Of a DNA stretch of 9,952 nt, positions 6,853 to 9,952 are shown in pieces. The position numbers and the translations under genes are program-made. This DNA is from an uncultured Burkholderiaceae bacterium (GTDB lineage Bacteria; Pseudomonadota; Gammaproteobacteria; Burkholderiales; Burkholderiaceae): positions 1-9,952 of the forward strand of contig CALMCK010000289.1 of assembly GCA_937862845.1 (NCBI GenBank), given 5' to 3'. The first letter of the stretch is position 1, and every line of letters begins with the position of its first letter. The notes beneath the pieces were generated by a model. That model had not been told where the DNA came from, did no database searches, and was given only the letters and a program-made list of their open reading frames with translations.

Positions 6853-7071
6853 GTGAAAAACCCCACCATCGCCCTCTACGTCGCCAATGCACTCAGTGCC
6901 ATGACCCTGACCAATGCCCAAGCAACGCCCGCCAACGACAAAATCATAACAAACCAAACGGCAAAATTATGCGCATCATGCCAGCAACGGCTGCACCTGC
7001 TAAATAAACGCATGGTTTTCACCCAAGCCCTGTTGCGTTCCGCAGGGCTTTTTTTACAACACGAAATGTAG
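6853..7071 (+). pseudogene. Small exported ORF, possibly a frameshifted c-type cytochrome remnant
   Basis: A GTG start follows GGAG (6844-6847) by five bases. The first 25 or so residues look like a Sec signal peptide: MKNPT, a hydrophobic stretch, then NAQA as a cleavage site. After it comes AKLCASCQQRLHLLNK with a CxxC. The frame as read continues through the terminator hairpin at 7025-7055 and stops only at 7069-7071, so a transcript ended there would lack a stop. The neighbouring frame stops at TAA 7005-7007, just before the hairpin. If one pyrimidine were restored after base 6984 or so, the reading would become CASCHATAAPAK followed by that TAA, with a heme-type CxxCH. This reconstruction is inference. 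It could instead be a genuine short peptide or no gene. Confidence 0.3.
7025..7055 (+). terminator. Rho-independent terminator after the small ORF
   Basis: AAGCCCTG (7025-7032) pairs with CAGGGCTT (7043-7050) around a ten-base loop and is followed by a T-run reaching 7055. It points rightward, so some plus-strand RNA from 6700-7020 is apparently made and ended here. It also insulates pyk from upstream transcription. Confidence 0.75.
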
Positions 7072-7220
7072 TAAAACAACAAAAATCCTTGAATTTTCAG
7101 TAACTATTTTACATTTCAACTTGATTTCCAGTGAGAAAAAGCGCATCCTGTGGGTCACGGTGCACACAGCCATCCCGCTGTCTGCCTCAGAAGACCACCC
7201 ACCATTAAAAAGAGAACAAT
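7056..7220 (+). promoter_or_regulatory. pyk upstream and leader region
   Basis: 165 bases with no gene; it must contain the pyk promoter because a terminator lies on its left. I see no strong -35/-10 pair; the best are TTGAAT (7089-7094) with TACATT (7110-7115), spaced only 15. An imperfect inverted repeat joins GAAATGTAGTAAAA (7063-7076) and TTTTACATTTC (7107-7117), a possible operator. Nearer the gene, ACAGC (7166-7170) can pair with GCTGT (7177-7181). AGAG at 7211-7214 serves as ribosome site for pyk. Confidence 0.35.
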
Positions 7221-8645
7221 ATGAGAGACACTAAAATCGTCGCCACACTGGGCCCCGCATCAACCGATGAAAATACGTTAAGAGAAATGATTAAAGCGGG
7301 CGTGAACGTTGTGCGGATTAATTTCTCGCACGGCACGGCGCAAGAACACATTGACCGCGTCAACCTCGTGCGACAAATTGCTGAGAACATGGGCGTCTAC
7401 GTCGGCGTGCTGGCCGATTTGCAGGGCCCAAAAATCCGCGTGTCGATGTTTGCCAACAAAAGCGTCCAGCTGGCCAATGGCGCAGAGTTCGTGTTTGACA
7501 CCGACGCGGCGACACCGGGTGACGAAACCCGCGTGGGTTTGGATTATCCAGACCTCATCAAAGACGTGGTGGCCGATGATATTTTATTGCTCGATGATGG
7601 CAAAATCCGCATGCGCGTGCTCTCTAAAACCGACTGCAGCCTGCGCTGCGTGGTCGAGCAAGGCGGCACTCTGTCCAATCGCAAAGGCATTAACAAACTC
7701 GGTGGCGGCCTGTCCGCAGCGGCATTGACTAAAAAAGACATGGCCGACATCCTCACCGCAGCCGCGTTTGAAGCTGATTTTCTCGCCATTTCATTCCCTA
7801 AAAGTGCCGCCGACATGTACATGGCACGCGAGTTGATGCGCAATGCGGGCGGCACCAATGCGTTGATGATTGCCAAAATCGAACGTGCGGAAGCGATTCC
7901 AAACCTCGAAGAAATCCTCGATGCATCCGATGGCCTGATGGTGGCGCGTGGTGATTTGGCCGTGGAAGTGGGCGATGCCAAAGTGCCTGCGCTGCAGAAA
8001 AAAATGATTCGCATGGCGCGCGAAAAGAACAAATTGTCCATCACCGCCACGCAAATGATGGAGTCGATGATCAGCAGCCACGTCCCGACGCGCGCAGAAG
8101 TCTCCGACGTCGCCAATGCGGTGCTCGATGGCACCGACGCGGTGATGTTGTCCGCCGAAACGGCCTCAGGCGCGTTTCCCGTCGAGACCGTCCGCGTCAT
8201 GGCACAGGTCTGCACCGAGGCGGGTTTGTTTGCGCCCATCACGTTGGACCAAGACATGATGAACCAGACATTTGGCCGCATTGACCAGTCAATCGCCATG
8301 GCCGCGATGTTCACCGCCTATCATTTCAAAGCCAACGCCACCATTGTCATGACCGAGTCAGGCTCAACCGCATTGTGGATGTCACGCTTTAACAGCGGCG
8401 TGCCGATTTACGGCATGAGCCGCAACATCCACACACTGCGTCGCTTGAGCCTCTACCGCGCCGTGACCGTCGTGCCCATGCCACCCGAAGAAATGAGCAG
8501 CGAGAACGCCAGCTCAATCGCCGAAGCCCTGCTGATGAAACGCGGCCTGCTCAAACTCGGTGACCTCGTCGTCGCCACCTCGGGCTCGACCATGGGTAAA
8601 ATCGGCGGCTCGGACACCATGGTTGTTCGTCGCATTGGCGCATGA
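7221..8645 (+). CDS. pyk: Pyruvate kinase (PykA type)
   Basis: 474 residues. It converts phosphoenolpyruvate and ADP to pyruvate and ATP, the last step of glycolysis. Visible: TKIVATLGPAS (4-14), VRINFSHG (31-38) with Arg32, DLQGPKIRV (66-74) at the A/B domain junction, KGINKLGGGLSA (155-166), catalytic Lys219 in IAKIERAEA, metal ligands Glu221 and Asp245 in MVARGDLAVEVG, and ITATQMMESM (274-283) with Thr277. NKLGGGLSA, in place of the NLPG of PykF-type enzymes, places it near E. coli PykA (480 aa). The C-terminal allosteric domain is complete. Glu102 lies where the potassium-activated enzymes have Glu and E. coli PykA seems to have Lys (see findings). The gene is monocistronic: terminators lie on both sides. 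Confidence 0.96.
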   Translation: MRDTKIVATLGPASTDENTLREMIKAGVNVVRINFSHGTAQEHIDRVNLVRQIAENMGVYVGVLADLQGPKIRVSMFANKSVQLANGAEFVFDTDAATPGDETRVGLDYPDLIKDVVADDILLLDDGKIRMRVLSKTDCSLRCVVEQGGTLSNRKGINKLGGGLSAAALTKKDMADILTAAAFEADFLAISFPKSAADMYMARELMRNAGGTNALMIAKIERAEAIPNLEEILDASDGLMVARGDLAVEVGDAKVPALQKKMIRMAREKNKLSITATQMMESMISSHVPTRAEVSDVANAVLDGTDAVMLSAETASGAFPVETVRVMAQVCTEAGLFAPITLDQDMMNQTFGRIDQSIAMAAMFTAYHFKANATIVMTESGSTALWMSRFNSGVPIYGMSRNIHTLRRLSLYRAVTVVPMPPEEMSSENASSIAEALLMKRGLLKLGDLVVATSGSTMGKIGGSDTMVVRRIGA

Positions 8646-8667
8646 GCGTTTGGCCAATCATGTTTAA

Positions 8668-8697
8668 AAAAAGCGAAGCCCGTTGGCTTCGCTTTTT
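8668..8697 (+). terminator. Rho-independent terminator of pyk
   Basis: AAAAAGCGAAGCC (8668-8680) and GGCTTCGCTTTTT (8685-8697) form a perfect 13-pair stem with a CGTT loop and a T-run, 22 bases past the pyk stop. Confidence 0.9.
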
Positions 8698-8748
8698 CAC
8701 AATTTCTCGCCAGTTCTCTAACTTTGTCGCAACCATAACCACAGATGT

Positions 8749-8757
8749 TGTTAAAAT
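8749..8757 (+). promoter_or_regulatory. Candidate extended -10 promoter for the membrane protein/hydrolase unit
   Basis: TGTTAAAAT is a TGn-extended -10 with hexamer TAAAAT, about 70 bases before the next start codon and after the pyk terminator. No -35 at 16-18 bases is convincing; TTGTCG at 8724-8729 is spaced 22. The gap 8646-8827 otherwise holds only the terminator and a leader. Confidence 0.3.
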
Positions 8758-8827
8758 AAACCGCGGTCATTGAGCAACGCGGCAACACGGTTGAGCGAAT
8801 CCATCCAACACCACAAAAGGAAACACA

Positions 8828-9166
8828 ATGATTTATTGGACCATGAACAGCGTGCCCGAACTCGTCGGATTGGACAAAGCTGAAAAAAAGAAAATGTTTA
8901 AACAAGCATTTAAAGAAGGGCGCAGCCGCATGGGCATGAAGGAGTTGGCGATTCGCATGGTGGCGTACATTGCGTTGATTGCCGTGGCATTTGGATTGTT
9001 ATCACCCCCGTTTTTTGCATTTTCGGGTGGCTCAATCGTGGGCATGGCTTTAATAGGGGGCATACTCGGAGCGTTGGCCGCTTTGCCTGCGATTTTAATG
9101 ATCCAAACACCGATCATCGAAAAAAGCCGTGAGTGGCTGCGCGAGCAGGGTTATCCCACCAAATAA
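8828..9166 (+). CDS. Small two-helix membrane protein, function unknown
   Basis: 112 residues; I do not recognise the family. It begins with a charged, probably amphipathic segment (residues 15-42, rich in Lys, Glu and Arg: KAEKKKMFKQAFKEGRSR). Two hydrophobic stretches follow, about 44-65 and 69-92, separated by a short SGG turn, the second with glycine-rich helix packing (GMALIGGILGALAALPA). A charged tail ends the protein (EKSREWLREQGYPTK). Both ends are therefore predicted to be cytoplasmic (inference from positive charge). AAGGA at about 8816-8821 is a good ribosome site before the ATG. Its stop codon overlaps the start of the next gene by one base (TAATG), implying coupled translation with the hydrolase. 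Confidence 0.82.
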   Translation: MIYWTMNSVPELVGLDKAEKKKMFKQAFKEGRSRMGMKELAIRMVAYIALIAVAFGLLSPPFFAFSGGSIVGMALIGGILGALAALPAILMIQTPIIEKSREWLREQGYPTK

Positions 9167-9804
9167 TGCCCACCGTCATTCTCATCCACGGGCTCGGCCG
9201 CACCGCGCGCAGCATGCGCGGCTTGGCGCGGTTTCTCACACACGCAGGTTTTGATGTGGTGCTGCACGGCTATGCGTCGCGGCGACAGCCGATGGCTTCC
9301 TTGGTCGAGGATTTGCGCTCGCTGCTGGACGCTTTGGTCCAAAACGGTGCTGCACCCGTGCATGCCGTGACGCACTCATTGGGCGGCATCGTGTTGCGCG
9401 CCTTGCTTGACGCCCACCCCGACGCGCCGATTGCACGCACAGTGATGCTCGCACCACCGAATGCGGGCTCGGAAATCATTGATTTTTGGCGCGCGGGCAC
9501 TTGGCGGCGACGCGTGTTTGGCGCGATGATGGGCGAGGTGGCGCTCAGTTTACACACGGGTGCCGACAGTTTGCCAAACACCTTATCACGCATGCCCAAA
9601 CACGATGTGTTGGTGATGACTGGCTCACGCAGCCTTGAGCCATGGTTCAATCCCCTGTTTGACAAACCGCACGATGGCAAAGTCTCTGTGGCCAGCGCAC
9701 CGCTCAATCAACTGGCCGAATGCGTGATTTTGCCCGTCAGCCACACATTCATCATGAACGATGCCCACGTCCAAAAACGCATCAAACTATTTTTAAATCA
9801 ATGA
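9166..9804 (+). CDS. Lipase-like alpha/beta hydrolase
   Basis: 212 residues from the ATG in TAATG at 9164-9168. The fold is a compact alpha/beta hydrolase: first strand and oxyanion loop VILIHGLGRTARSM (4-17), nucleophile elbow VTHSLGGIV (68-76) with Ser71, Asp170 in a DGKVSVASA segment (170-178) and His193 in LPVSHTFIMND (189-199). That order and the 'DGxVSVxSA ... LPxxH' spacing resemble lipase/PGAP1-like esterases acting on acyl esters; the substrate is unknown. The elbow has Thr instead of the usual first Gly of GxSxG. No signal peptide is present, so it is probably cytoplasmic, perhaps held at the membrane by the coupled upstream protein (inference). An in-frame start at 9133 would overlap the previous gene by 34 bases and adds residues that do not look like the family. 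No terminator follows before the tRNA promoter. Confidence 0.88.
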   Translation: MPTVILIHGLGRTARSMRGLARFLTHAGFDVVLHGYASRRQPMASLVEDLRSLLDALVQNGAAPVHAVTHSLGGIVLRALLDAHPDAPIARTVMLAPPNAGSEIIDFWRAGTWRRRVFGAMMGEVALSLHTGADSLPNTLSRMPKHDVLVMTGSRSLEPWFNPLFDKPHDGKVSVASAPLNQLAECVILPVSHTFIMNDAHVQKRIKLFLNQ

Positions 9805-9873
9805 GTACCGTGGCTTTCACACATCACATTTTCAGTAAATTCCACTGGTTTTGAACTTCTCTTGTCAAAACAC

Positions 9874-9903
9874 TTGCGGATAATCGCCAAGCTGTATTAT
9901 AAT
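9874..9903 (+). promoter_or_regulatory. Sigma70 promoter for tRNA-Gln
   Basis: TTGCGG (9874-9879) and a consensus TATAAT (9898-9903) are 18 bases apart and the tRNA begins 12 bases after the -10. The short distance means transcription starts only a few bases before the mature tRNA 5' end. Confidence 0.65.
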
Positions 9904-9914
9904 TTCGCTTCGAT

Positions 9915-9952
9915 AGAGGTGTCGCCAAGTTGGTTAAGGCACTGGATTTTGA
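9915..9952 (+). tRNA. tRNA-Gln (anticodon TTG), 5' part only
   Basis: The first 38 bases are present. Acceptor 5' strand AGAGGTG (9915-9921), T8, D-arm GCC (9924-9926) and GGC (9938-9940) around AAGTTGGTTAA, then anticodon stem CTGGA (9942-9946) and loop TTTTGA with anticodon TTG at 9949-9951. This matches the tRNA-Gln pattern (GTCGCCAAG... as in other proteobacteria). The T-arm and 3' end lie beyond the window. Confidence 0.9.

Noticed and set aside
7544..8314. Minus-strand open frame (256 codons) opposite pyk
   Set aside because: It mirrors the pyruvate kinase reading frame, has no start signal of note and no family features.
9133..9165. Longer start of the alpha/beta hydrolase at 9133
   Set aside because: It overlaps the membrane protein gene by 34 bases, and the fold normally begins with the hydrophobic strand at MPTVILIHG.
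1..9952. Mobile element, defence system or CRISPR array
   Set aside because: I saw no transposase, integrase, nuclease or direct-repeat array; every large frame is a housekeeping family or a shadow of one.

Overview
The window looks like core chromosome of a moderately GC-rich proteobacterium, most likely a betaproteobacterium (Burkholderiales-like). This is inferred from protein styles: a BioC-like protein back to back with ComF, TrmL, RsmD facing FtsY, a PykA-type pyruvate kinase, and a tRNA-Gln with the betaproteobacterial-looking D-arm. I saw no phage, transposon, CRISPR or plasmid genes. No single feature fixes genus or species.

Layout. 1-1054 (minus): the N-terminal part of an SCO1/SenC-type copper lipoprotein, translationally coupled behind a BioC-like methyltransferase whose SAM-binding glycine motif is gone. 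1044-2271 (plus): comF, then trmL. 2273-2869 (minus): rsmD, convergent with trmL and one base from it. 2986-5674 (plus): ftsY, then ppx. A long perfect inverted repeat (5664-5711) separates ppx from the convergent speB (5723-6649, minus). 6650-7220 holds the speB promoter region, a doubtful small exported ORF ending at a terminator, and the pyk leader. 7221-8645 (plus): pykA with its own terminator. 8828-9804 (plus): a two-gene unit of a small two-helix membrane protein and a lipase-like alpha/beta hydrolase joined by TAATG. 9915 to the edge: the 5' half of tRNA-Gln(UUG) behind a good sigma70 promoter.

Functionally this is mostly housekeeping: RNA modification (TrmL on the tRNA wobble base, RsmD on 16S rRNA), membrane protein targeting (FtsY), polyphosphate/ppGpp-linked phosphatase (Ppx/GppA), polyamine synthesis (agmatinase), glycolysis (pyruvate kinase), DNA uptake or PRTase-related function (ComF) and copper delivery to cytochrome oxidase (SCO). 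I found no convincing new multi-gene defence or mobile system. The parts least explained by known families are the membrane protein/hydrolase pair, the degenerate BioC-like protein beside the SCO gene, and the broken-looking small ORF before pyk that may be a cytochrome c remnant.
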